Shown: positions 1 to 8,188 of the stretch, one piece after another
How positions within the stretch are numbered: position 1 is the first letter of the stretch
Layout of the letters: the number at the start of each line of letters is the position of its first letter
Made by a program: the position numbers and the translations under genes
Notes under the pieces: generated by a model
What the model was told of the DNA's origin: nothing
What the model saw: only the letters and a program-made list of their open reading frames with translations
Databases searched by the model: none
Assembly (NCBI GenBank): GCA_013695495.1
Contig: JACDAK010000003.1
Location: 1 to 11,805, forward strand
Reading direction: 5' to 3'
Source: Blastocatellia bacterium
GTDB lineage: Bacteria; Acidobacteriota; Blastocatellia; Pyrinomonadales; Pyrinomonadaceae
DNA length: 11,805 bases

Positions 1-1
1 C

Positions 2-253
2 GGAACATCAACGAACGATGGCGAGGCCATGCGCCAGTTTTTCCCGGCGGACGTAGAAACAACGCGAGTCGTAGAACTGCCAAAAGATAACGCCCCGTCA
101 GCGGCCGCCAACATCTGGTGGTTCGAACTGGTACCGGGCGAGCATTACATTTACAACCTAAGGCGGCTCGGTCGCGGAAGGATCTTTTCCGTCAAATTTG
201 ACCTGACAAAAGGGGTCGAGGCGCCGCCGGCCCCCTGGGGATGGAAGGACTAA
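2..253 (+). CDS. Hypothetical protein, 5'-partial
   Basis: The reading frame is open from base 2, the first full codon, to TAA at 251-253, so the gene most likely starts left of the window. An in-frame ATG at 29 has a GAGG only two bases upstream, too close to act as a normal ribosome site. The visible 83 residues are soluble, with no membrane segment. They contain a tryptophan- and tyrosine-rich stretch (IWWFELVPGEHYIYNL) and an end of the form FDLTKGV...PPAPWGWKD. I do not recognise the family. The stop overlaps the next gene's start as TAATG, so the two are probably co-transcribed and translationally coupled. Confidence 0.6.
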   Translation, partial: GTSTNDGEAMRQFFPADVETTRVVELPKDNAPSAAANIWWFELVPGEHYIYNLRRLGRGRIFSVKFDLTKGVEAPPAPWGWKD

Positions 254-612
254 TGTCGGATCGCTCAGAGCAGGAACTGATGCGGATCGGCGCCGAGTGG
301 GCCGAGGCCAGGGTGTCTAATGACGCAGAGCGGATCGGCAGCTTTATGGCCGACGAATGGGTGATAGTCTCCGAGCGCGGCGTTTCGACAAAGGAGCACT
401 TTCTCGAGTTTGTCCGCAGCGGGCAGCTAACCTACAGCACTTTCGATCTCGCGAGTGAACCGAGGATCAAGATATATGGCGACACCGCAGTGCTGACGGC
501 GCGCGTAACGAATACTGCACACTTTGATGCCAAGCAGTTAGACGCCGACGAATGGACGACCAGAAAACCCGAAGCTTGCTCATCAGCAGCTTCGGGTTTT
601 TTGTTTACGTGA
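253..612 (+). CDS. DUF4440 / NTF2-like protein with altered C-terminus
   Basis: The 119-residue product matches the DUF4440 (SnoaL/NTF2-like) fold. It opens with a helix (EQELMRIGAEWAEA), then an acidic ADEWVIVSERG segment, and near the end GDTAVLTARVTNTAHF followed by LDADEWTT. Family members usually continue from DEWTT into a final strand with a conserved tryptophan (roughly DVFV...G.W). Here the frame runs into RKPEACSSAASGFLFT, which is simply the translation of a terminator hairpin, so about 20-30 residues appear to be lost. The ATG at 253 is preferred over the in-frame one at 241: it forms TAATG with the upstream stop and has AAGGA just before it, though at a short spacing of 3 bases. 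Family members range from ketosteroid-isomerase-like enzymes to stress proteins of unknown substrate, and no catalytic role can be assigned. It may be non-functional. Confidence 0.7.
   Translation: MSDRSEQELMRIGAEWAEARVSNDAERIGSFMADEWVIVSERGVSTKEHFLEFVRSGQLTYSTFDLASEPRIKIYGDTAVLTARVTNTAHFDAKQLDADEWTTRKPEACSSAASGFLFT
564..600. terminator. Bidirectional intrinsic terminator
   Basis: A perfect 13-bp stem (AAAACCCGAAGCT, 564-576, with its complement at 588-600) encloses an 11-base loop in which GCT and AGC can pair further. On the plus strand it runs into TTTTTTG (597-603). On the minus strand it runs into TTTTCTGG. It therefore suits both the VWFA operon, whose last stop is at 619, and the leftward pair of genes. 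It lies inside the DUF4440 frame, whose stop codon at 610-612 comes after the hairpin. Confidence 0.85.
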
Positions 613-618
613 GTTCAG

Positions 619-1704
619 CTAGTTGCCGGAGGTCTTGGCAAAATATCCCTTTCGGTGGGTCACCTGCACCTTCTCTTTTTGCAACGCCGGATTCTTGATC
701 CTGATCTCGATCGTTCGATACGAACCATCTAGAGCTTGGTTCGCGGGCTCATATGCTACGAGATATTGCGAACGCATCTCTTCGTTGATCTGCTGAAATG
801 CTTCGCGAAGCTGCTGTTCATTCCGCGGGAAGTAGGCCCGACCGCCTGTGCGTTCTGAAACTTTCTGCAGCGCACCTTTATCAACGCCGCTGTAAAAGTT
901 GTCGCCGATTCCGATGGAGTAGACCACCGCCTCAGCACGCTGTGCCGCCTGTATCGCATCATCTATCTTCTTTGATCCGAACGTGTTGACGCCGTCGGAA
1001 AGCAAGATGATGGCGCGCCGGGTCTGTTCAGGAGCTGAAATAAGAACTTCATCAGAGGCGACCCAGACAGCGTCCCAAATCGCGGTTGCTCCCGCAACGG
1101 CCTGATTTCGCCCCGATACCGGCGGAGTTCCCGGTACGCGCCCGCCCCCGGATACCACGCCACCTCCAAGGTATCCCGACGGCGGTACAAATTGAACCCG
1201 CTCGATCGCGCGTCGGAGGCGAGCCATGTTGCCCGTCATCCCCTGTTCAAGGGTTGATTCGCCCGTGAAAGAAATAATGGCGACCTCATCTTTTCCGCTG
1301 CGGATCGAATAGTCCAGAAAACTCGTTGCGGCCAACTTCAACTCGGGTAACGTCCGCTCCTGAGATGCACTTGTGTCAACCAGGATCGCGATGCTGAGCG
1401 GAAGATCGACCTGTCGCGAGAATGAAACGATCTCTTGAACCTCGCCGTTCTCCAAAACGTCAATGTCCTCACTGCGCAAATTGGTTAATAACCTGCGGTT
1501 GCGATCCTGCGCGGTGAATAGCACGCTAACGGCCTCAGTGTCGATGGTGATGACCTCGTCATCTTCTTCAACGATAGGCGGCGGAGTCGGTGTGGCCGAT
1601 GCAGACTGTGCGAGCGGTCGCTCAGCAACGTTACCGGCGAGAAATGAAAGCCCCAGCAGCAGCCCCACAAAAGCAAAGATCGACAATTTTTTTCTTAACG
1701 ACAT
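619..1704 (-). CDS. Secreted VWFA-domain protein (acidobacterial VWFA-related type)
   Basis: This 361-residue protein has an N-terminal signal sequence: KK, then a hydrophobic core at about residues 8-24, with likely cleavage near 33-34. A short acidic/proline linker and a beta-sandwich-like lead-in (about 55-100, including SEDIDVLENGEVQEIVSF) follow. The von Willebrand factor A domain spans about 103-315. The metal-ion (MIDAS) ligands are visible as D110-T-S112-A-S114, T207 in ATAIWDAV, and D237 in LLSDG. The end (RSQYLVAYEPANQ...DGSYRTIEIRI) is typical of the acidobacterial VWFA-related family. A Gly/Pro/Ser-rich insertion at about 174-202 is absent from the neighbouring paralogue. A GGAG lies about 10 bases before the ATG. 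Only 35 bp separate it from the upstream VWFA gene, so it is the second gene of an operon. The domain usually binds protein ligands through a divalent metal; the partner is unknown. Confidence 0.9.
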   Translation of the reverse strand: MSLRKKLSIFAFVGLLLGLSFLAGNVAERPLAQSASATPTPPPIVEEDDEVITIDTEAVSVLFTAQDRNRRLLTNLRSEDIDVLENGEVQEIVSFSRQVDLPLSIAILVDTSASQERTLPELKLAATSFLDYSIRSGKDEVAIISFTGESTLEQGMTGNMARLRRAIERVQFVPPSGYLGGGVVSGGGRVPGTPPVSGRNQAVAGATAIWDAVWVASDEVLISAPEQTRRAIILLSDGVNTFGSKKIDDAIQAAQRAEAVVYSIGIGDNFYSGVDKGALQKVSERTGGRAYFPRNEQQLREAFQQINEEMRSQYLVAYEPANQALDGSYRTIEIRIKNPALQKEKVQVTHRKGYFAKTSGN

Positions 1705-1739
1705 TTCTTACTTCTCCAAAAACCTTGATTCGGGGCTGA

Positions 1740-2717
1740 TTACAATTCGTCGCGTAGCGCGCGATAACTTGATTTGGTGCGGATGCGATAACGCTTCGCT
1801 TTCGCGGGATCACGAAGCCGAACCTCGACCTTTCGTTCGCGCCCGTCGTAGTTCTGATTCGCCGGCTGGTAGGTAAGGATGTACTGCGAACGAAGTTCCT
1901 GTGAAATGCGTGTGAAAGCCCGCTCCAGATCAAGCATGTTCCCGGTGAAAAATGCCTGGCCGCCAGTCGCCTCACAAAGCTGCTCTAATAGTCTATCGCC
2001 GCGATCTTTTACCGTGCCGGCGGTAACGCCCGGAACTGATCCCAGAAACCCTGCCTTCGTGGAAATTCCGAAGATGGTCGTCTCGGTCCTCTGTGCAATG
2101 TCGATCGCGTCGCTGATCTGCGCCCGGCTGAATGTGTCATCGCCGTCGGTGATTAAAACAATGACGCGGCGGCCGGGAATCGTCCGCAGCTTTTCATCTG
2201 AAAACTTCCAAACGGCGTCATACAACGCAGTTTGCGAGCCTGTCTTAGTCACTGCATCCACGGCCCGGTCCAGCTGGTCAAGCCTATCGGTGAAATCCTG
2301 ATGAAGCACGATCTGGTGATCAAAGGTCATGAACGCCGCTTTATCCTTTCGCAGACGCGTCACGGTGTAAATGAAATTCTTCGCGGCTTCGCGAGAAAAC
2401 TTAAGCTTGCCGGCCGTGGAAGGCGACGTGTCCATCAATACACCGACGTAAACCGGGGGATTCGTCTTTTCATCGCTGAAGAACGTGACGTTCTGGGGCA
2501 CTCCGTCTTCTAACACGATGAAATCGCCGCGCTGCAGGCCTTTCACCAGATCGCGTTTGTCGGTCACCGTTACCGGAAGGCGGACCTCGAAGGTCTTGAT
2601 CGGGCCCCCGTCGCTAATAGGCGGCGTCGGCGCAGGCGTCTGTGCGCCCGCGGTGGAGGCGAGTGCGGCGACCACAGCAATAGTAAAGATAAATAACGAT
2701 CCGGACAGATTTTTCAT
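1740..2717 (-). CDS. Secreted VWFA-domain protein (acidobacterial VWFA-related type), first of pair
   Basis: This 325-residue exported protein starts with a clear signal peptide (MKNLSGSLFIFTIAVVAALA, cleavage probably after AGA-Q at about 25-26) and a proline-rich linker. The lead-in module (about 43-85) contains LQRGDFIVLEDGVPQNVTFF. The VWFA domain spans about 88-280, with MIDAS residues D96-T-S98-P-S100, T163 in SQTALYDAV and D191 in LITDGDD. The C-terminal RSQYILTYQPANQ...DGRERKVEVRLRDP matches its downstream paralogue. The frame extends back to an ATG at 2828, but that would put a charged, cysteine-rich segment before the signal peptide and place the promoter inside the gene, so 2717 is preferred. 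No strong Shine-Dalgarno is seen. With the 619-1704 gene it looks like an old tandem duplication. Confidence 0.9.
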   Translation of the reverse strand: MKNLSGSLFIFTIAVVAALASTAGAQTPAPTPPISDGGPIKTFEVRLPVTVTDKRDLVKGLQRGDFIVLEDGVPQNVTFFSDEKTNPPVYVGVLMDTSPSTAGKLKFSREAAKNFIYTVTRLRKDKAAFMTFDHQIVLHQDFTDRLDQLDRAVDAVTKTGSQTALYDAVWKFSDEKLRTIPGRRVIVLITDGDDTFSRAQISDAIDIAQRTETTIFGISTKAGFLGSVPGVTAGTVKDRGDRLLEQLCEATGGQAFFTGNMLDLERAFTRISQELRSQYILTYQPANQNYDGRERKVEVRLRDPAKAKRYRIRTKSSYRALRDEL

Positions 2718-2800
2718 ACAAGATTGTGTCAGAGGTTCTCGAAGCTGTGCAACGAATTCGATGCGGTACGAGCAAGCCGTGTTGCCCCAGGTGAACCGAA

Positions 2801-2809
2801 AGTATAGCA
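2801..2809 (-). promoter_or_regulatory. Extended -10 promoter for the VWFA operon
   Basis: Read on the minus strand, the bases form TGCTATACT, an extended -10 element (TGn followed by TATACT, 5 of 6 to consensus). No good -35 is present, as is common for extended -10 promoters. Transcription would start near 2794, leaving a leader of about 75 bases before the ATG at 2717. This supports the shorter start of the VWFA gene. Confidence 0.4.
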
Positions 2810-2864
2810 AACAACAGGCTTTGTACACGATAGCCGGGCGGCTTCACGAAAGGTAATTATTGCA

Positions 2865-4271
2865 ATGCTGCGGCGCATCGGCGAAAATCTAAATCACAAC
2901 TACATGGATACAAACATCTTTCGAGAGTATGACATACGCGGAATTGTGGGTAGGCAGCTCACTGATGAGACGGTTAACCTGCTCGGTCGGGGCATCGCCT
3001 CATTCTTCCGGCAAAAGGGTGCCCGCCGCGTCGCCATTGGCTATGACGCGCGTAAAAGCTCGCCTCGTTTTTTTCATATATTAGCGGAGGCATTTACCGC
3101 GTCCGGTCTAGATGTTGTGCAGATCGGAATGGTGCCGACACCCGTTCTTTATCACACATTGTTTACAGTTGATGTCGATGGCGGGGTAATGATCACGGGT
3201 TCCCACAACCCCCCTGACCATAATGGATTAAAGATTTGCCTCGGCAAACAGGCTCTGTTCGGATCTCAGATCCGCGAGATCCGCGACATAATTTTGGCCG
3301 AACAATACCAAAGCGGCAACGGGACGGTCGAAAAGCGAGAGGTGCTGGAGACATATGTCAGCGATATCGCGAACCGTATCGCACTGGGCACGCGAAAGAT
3401 CAAAGCTGTGGTGGACGCCGGCAACGGGATGGGCGGGGTTACGGCAGTTCCGGTCTATGAACAACTTGGGATCGAGATCGTGCCGCTTTTCATTGAGCCT
3501 AATCCAACTTTCCCCAACCACCATCCTGACCCGACCGTTACGGAAAATCTGCAGGATCTGATCGCGGCCGTTCGCAAGCATAATGCGGATATCGGCATCG
3601 CGTTCGACGGCGACGCTGACCGCATCGGTGTCGTCGATGAGACGGGACGGATCATCTGGGGAGATGAACTGATGGTTCTATTGTCACGCTCGGTTCTAAA
3701 AGATCATCCAGGAGCGACGATCATCGCAGAGGTGAAATGTTCGCAAACGCTCTTTGATGACATCGAAAAATCGGGCGGTGTGCCGCTAATGTGGAAGGCG
3801 GGGCACTCCCTTATCAAGGCAAAGATGAAAGAAACCGGGGCGCTTCTCGCCGGTGAGATGAGCGGCCATATCTTTTTTGCCGACCGGTTCTATGGCTTCG
3901 ATGATGCGACCTACGCAGGCGCAAGGGTTTTCGAGATATTGTCAAACGCCGATCAAAAGCTTTCAGAAATGCTGGCCGATCTGCCGAAAACGTATTCAAC
4001 GGCGGAGCTTCGCGTTGATTGTGCGGACGAGATTAAGTTCGAGGTCGTCGAGGAAGTCGCCGCTCAATACGCTCGTGACCACGAAGTAATTACAATTGAT
4101 GGTGCTCGGATTCTTTTTGACGGCGGGTGGGGGATCGTGCGGGCATCGAATACGCAGGCGCTGCTTGTTTTGAGGTTTGAAGCGGCTACGCAAGCCAAAC
4201 TTGAGCAGATCAAAGCGCAAGTTGAAGCGAGCGTTGCCGCCGCGATCGAACAGCAGCTCGCAAGTTTTTAG
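2865..4271 (+). CDS. algC: Phosphomannomutase/phosphoglucomutase (AlgC type)
   Basis: An alpha-D-phosphohexomutase that interconverts mannose or glucose 6-phosphate and 1-phosphate. This feeds GDP-mannose and UDP-glucose synthesis for envelope polysaccharide or LPS; it acts in the cytoplasm. All four family signatures are visible. They are the phosphoserine loop TGSHNPP (S113), the Mg-binding loop DGDADR (248-253), the sugar-specificity loop GEMSGH (330-335) and the phosphate-binding RASNT (426-430), where QA replaces the more usual TP after SNT. At 468 residues it has the usual AlgC length. The ATG at 2865 has AAAGG 11 bases upstream. However, homologues normally begin just before IFREYDIRG, so the ATG at 2904 (MDTNIFREYDIRG) may be the true start, though it lacks a visible Shine-Dalgarno. 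Substrate preference between mannose and glucose cannot be told from sequence. The gene overlaps gdh tail to tail by 4 bp. Confidence 0.93.
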   Translation: MLRRIGENLNHNYMDTNIFREYDIRGIVGRQLTDETVNLLGRGIASFFRQKGARRVAIGYDARKSSPRFFHILAEAFTASGLDVVQIGMVPTPVLYHTLFTVDVDGGVMITGSHNPPDHNGLKICLGKQALFGSQIREIRDIILAEQYQSGNGTVEKREVLETYVSDIANRIALGTRKIKAVVDAGNGMGGVTAVPVYEQLGIEIVPLFIEPNPTFPNHHPDPTVTENLQDLIAAVRKHNADIGIAFDGDADRIGVVDETGRIIWGDELMVLLSRSVLKDHPGATIIAEVKCSQTLFDDIEKSGGVPLMWKAGHSLIKAKMKETGALLAGEMSGHIFFADRFYGFDDATYAGARVFEILSNADQKLSEMLADLPKTYSTAELRVDCADEIKFEVVEEVAAQYARDHEVITIDGARILFDGGWGIVRASNTQALLVLRFEAATQAKLEQIKAQVEASVAAAIEQQLASF

Positions 4272-5686
4272 GGGAAGACGCCCATTTCCATATAGCCGAC
4301 AGCGATCTTGTCGATCGCGTTAACGAACGCGGCTGTCCGCAGAGTGTCCACCTTATCGAGTTTCCATATCGCCCGAATCTGGTGATACGACGTGATCATC
4401 GTTTCTTCGAGCCCGGAGTAAACGAGGTCGGTTTCGTCGGCCCCCCTCGCGGCTGCGGATCGTTCTTCGGCGCTGAGGGGCCGGCCCGATTCCTGTTCCA
4501 CTATGTTGAGTATGCGATCAAAAGCCGCCTGCTCAAACCTTTTTCCGATTCGGCCGAACCGCACACGCGAAAGGTTCTTCAGCCATTCGAAATACGAAAC
4601 AGTGACGCCGCCGGCATTTATGTATATGTCCGGAACTACCATCACGCCGTTTTGCGACAGCAGCGCCTCTGCGGCAGCGGTCACGGGGCCATTGGCAGCT
4701 TCGACAATTATCTTCGCTTTGATCCGGGGAGCATTGTCTGCCGTGATCTGGTTTTCGAGAGCGGCAGGAATCAGGATATCGCATTCGAGTTCTAGCCCGG
4801 CTTCGCGTGAGGCCAGGTTTTCTGCCCCGGGGAAGTCCAGTATAGACCCGGTCTCTTGTCGATGGATCAGAAGTTTCTCGAGATCGATGCCTCTCGGGTC
4901 GCGAATAGAGCCCTCGTATTCCGCCACGCCGACCATCACTGCTCCCGCTTCAGAAAAGTACTTTGCTGCGTGATATCCGACGTTGCCCAGCCCCTGAATT
5001 ACAAAAGTCTTTCCTTCGATTCCCTTGGTGAGACCGAGAGACTTCATGTCATCGCCTTGATCGCAGATTTCGCGCGTGCCGTAAAAGACGCCGAGCCCAG
5101 TCGCCTCGGTGCGGCCGCGGATACCGCCCTGGCTCACTGATTTCCCGGTGACGCAGCCCAACGCGTCGATCTGTTCGGGGTGAAACGCAAGATACGTGTC
5201 GGCTATCCACGCCATTTCACGCGAACTGCTGCCGTAATCCGGTGCGGGAACATCAAGCGCCGGCCCGATGAAATTCTTCTTGATAAGTTCTGCTGTATAA
5301 CGGCGGGTTACGCGTTGTAACTCGTCGACGCTTATGGATTTCGGGTCGATCTTGATCGCACCTTTTGCCCCGCCGAACGGAACGTCGACCACTGCGCATT
5401 TATAGCTCATCAGCGTTGCAAGGGCGATCACTTCGTCCTCGTTCGCGTCCGCGGAGTATCGAATGCCGCCCTTGACGGGGAGCTTGTGGTGGCTGTGCTG
5501 CGCACGCCATGCCTTGACGACGCGATAACCGTCATCTGTTCGGACCGGGAACTGAAACGAATAGACGCTGTTGCAGACCTTGATTTGACTCAAAAGTCCC
5601 GCGGGATGGTCGGTCAAAGCCGCCGCTTTGTTGAAATAATGGTCGACGCTTGCGAGAAAATTATGGCCGTCTTGGTCGCTGCTCAT
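4268..5686 (-). CDS. gdhA: Glutamate dehydrogenase, eukaryote-like with antenna-type insertion
   Basis: Glu/Leu/Phe/Val dehydrogenase family; most likely catalyses glutamate to 2-oxoglutarate plus ammonia with NAD(P), as a cytoplasmic hexamer. Visible features are the substrate-binding lysines in PVKGGIRYS (K72) and SYKCAVVDVPFGGAKG (K96, K108), the catalytic aspartate in DVPAPD (D150), and the Rossmann loop GLGNVG (232-237). An acidic VAE follows the second beta strand, which hints at NAD use. At 472 residues it is longer than the common 410-430-residue bacterial enzymes. It closely resembles animal mitochondrial GDH (REMAWIADTY, CVTGK.VSQGGI.GR, YFEWLKNL). The extra residues at about 371-425 lie where animal GDH has its regulatory antenna. 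GAGGAG about 9 bases before the ATG supports the start. Confidence 0.93.
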   Translation of the reverse strand: MSSDQDGHNFLASVDHYFNKAAALTDHPAGLLSQIKVCNSVYSFQFPVRTDDGYRVVKAWRAQHSHHKLPVKGGIRYSADANEDEVIALATLMSYKCAVVDVPFGGAKGAIKIDPKSISVDELQRVTRRYTAELIKKNFIGPALDVPAPDYGSSSREMAWIADTYLAFHPEQIDALGCVTGKSVSQGGIRGRTEATGLGVFYGTREICDQGDDMKSLGLTKGIEGKTFVIQGLGNVGYHAAKYFSEAGAVMVGVAEYEGSIRDPRGIDLEKLLIHRQETGSILDFPGAENLASREAGLELECDILIPAALENQITADNAPRIKAKIIVEAANGPVTAAAEALLSQNGVMVVPDIYINAGGVTVSYFEWLKNLSRVRFGRIGKRFEQAAFDRILNIVEQESGRPLSAEERSAAARGADETDLVYSGLEETMITSYHQIRAIWKLDKVDTLRTAAFVNAIDKIAVGYMEMGVFP

Positions 5687-5709
5687 GAGATGTGCTCCTC
5701 TTCCTGAAC

Positions 5710-5721
5710 ATAAAGCTTTAT
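5710..5721. promoter_or_regulatory. 12-bp palindrome upstream of gdh, possible operator
   Basis: ATAAAGCTTTAT is a perfect 12-bp palindrome centred about 30 bp before the gdh start codon. It overlaps the likely -10 region, which is where a repressor site would sit. AT-rich palindromes also arise by chance, so an operator role is only a possibility. Confidence 0.3.
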
Positions 5722-5748
5722 CTTAACAACATTTTAACGAATGCTGAA
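5720..5748 (-). promoter_or_regulatory. Candidate sigma70-type promoter of gdh
   Basis: On the minus strand TTCAGC (5748-5743, 3 of 6 to the -35 consensus) and TAAGAT (5725-5720, 4 of 6 to the -10) are separated by 17 bases. The transcript would begin near 5713 and carry a short leader with GAGGAG. The match is moderate; the position and spacing are its main support. Confidence 0.3.
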
Positions 5749-5987
5749 CCGTACTGATATTTTCTGAGGGCTGGGCTCGATTCGCGTCCAACTCGTGCGC
5801 CGCCAGGCTTATCTTAGAGCCGACTGGACAATCAAAGCAGCCTCTGCTTGCCGAATCGGACACCGAATTTCTTGTGACGGTGGTTGACGCGACCTTCAAG
5901 TTCCTAAAGGGGTGCGAGTCCGGTAAAGTGACGGAGCTCGAGTTTACCCAATCCGGGCGCACCTCAAAAGCCGTTCGCCAGAAATAA
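5744..5987 (+). pseudogene. Remnant of serine hydrolase (beta-lactamase family) C-terminal domain
   Basis: The frame ending in TAA at 5985-5987 translates to TGQSKQPLLAESDTEF, VVDATFKFLKG and SGKVTELEFTQSGR. This is the recognisable C-terminal beta-barrel (DUF3471-like) found after the beta-lactamase-related domain of bacterial serine hydrolases, where forms such as TGQPKFPLFPES and GKVTHLVLHQGGR are usual. Just upstream the match continues in another frame (SIRVQLVRRQAYLRA, about 5777-5821). It rejoins if one base near 5822 is dropped. A further shift near 5778 would add YFLRAGL, and a TGA lies at 5755-5757. No catalytic domain or start codon remains: the gene body would lie where gdh now begins. 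It is best read as a dead 3' fragment. The frames are mine by eye, so the exact breakpoints are approximate. Confidence 0.6.
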
Positions 5988-6005
5988 GCAAATCACGACG
6001 TGCAA

Positions 6006-6031
6006 CGGCCGCCTGTGTAGAAAGGCGGCCG
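6006..6031. terminator. GC-rich hairpin, probable lepA terminator
   Basis: A perfect 9-bp stem (CGGCCGCCT at 6006-6014 with AGGCGGCCG at 6023-6031) has an 8-base loop. It lies 27 bp after the lepA stop on the minus strand and 19 bp after the stop of the serine-hydrolase remnant on the plus strand. The flanking T-runs are weak on both sides (CTTCTCT on plus, TTGC on minus). It may therefore be Rho-assisted or only a 3'-end stabilising structure. Confidence 0.5.
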
Positions 6032-6057
6032 CTTCTCTAACATCAATGGATCGGGCT

Positions 6058-7860
<1,803 letters not shown>

Positions 7861-7937
7861 ACATTCATATACAGCATCGACACCGCCGACCTTTGGGTCA
7901 CACCTGAATGAAACGGGATCGAGCTAAACATCTGCGA

Positions 7938-7946
7938 ATAATATCA
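7938..7946 (-). promoter_or_regulatory. Candidate extended -10 promoter of lepA
   Basis: Minus-strand TGATATTAT fits an extended -10 (TGn plus TATTAT, 5 of 6). No convincing -35 is seen. Transcription would start near 7931, about 70 bases before the lepA ATG. Confidence 0.3.
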
Positions 7947-8030
7947 CAAAGACCACATAAGTTTTGGCAGCGTCGACCGGAGCTTACTCGAGTTAAGTAC
8001 GCCAGCGGACAGAACAGGAGATCTCGAAGG

Positions 8031-8057
8031 TCTAGGTTGGTAACATGATCTAGGTTG
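8031..8057. repeat. 9-bp direct repeat, 18-bp period
   Basis: TCTAGGTTG occurs at 8031-8039 and again at 8049-8057, each preceded by G-purine and followed by a T-rich continuation. The 18-bp period puts both copies on nearly the same face of the helix, as for paired regulator sites, but two short copies can also be chance. Confidence 0.3.
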
Positions 8058-8188
8058 TTATTTCGCGGTTAGTGTTTGAACTGCATCCGGATCAGCTTTT
8101 GTGACAAAAAGAATTTTGGTTGTCGCATCCGATTAGACAATTTTGCCGAAGGCATTGTTATCAGGAGCAACGCCTCGTACGTAAGAAG

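Noticed and set aside
241..252. ATG at 241 as start of the DUF4440 gene
   Set aside because: No properly spaced ribosome site; the next in-frame ATG forms TAATG with the upstream stop and matches the family start better.
1463..1876. 137-codon plus-strand frame over the VWFA genes
   Set aside because: Low-complexity serine-rich translation opposite the well-supported VWFA genes; a shadow frame.
2718..2828. Longer start for the upstream VWFA protein at 2828
   Set aside because: It adds 37 residues before a clear signal peptide and would place the extended -10 promoter (2801-2809) inside the gene.
4503..4973. 156-codon plus-strand frame opposite gdh
   Set aside because: Entirely antisense to conserved GDH sequence, no family resemblance; a shadow frame.
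5723..5962. 79-codon minus-strand frame upstream of gdh
   Set aside because: No family resemblance and no ribosome site; it is antisense to the recognisable serine-hydrolase remnant.
7961..8042. Short plus-strand frame ending in DLEGLGW before the stop near 8040
   Set aside because: Open for only about 30 codons, no start codon with a ribosome site, no recognised family.
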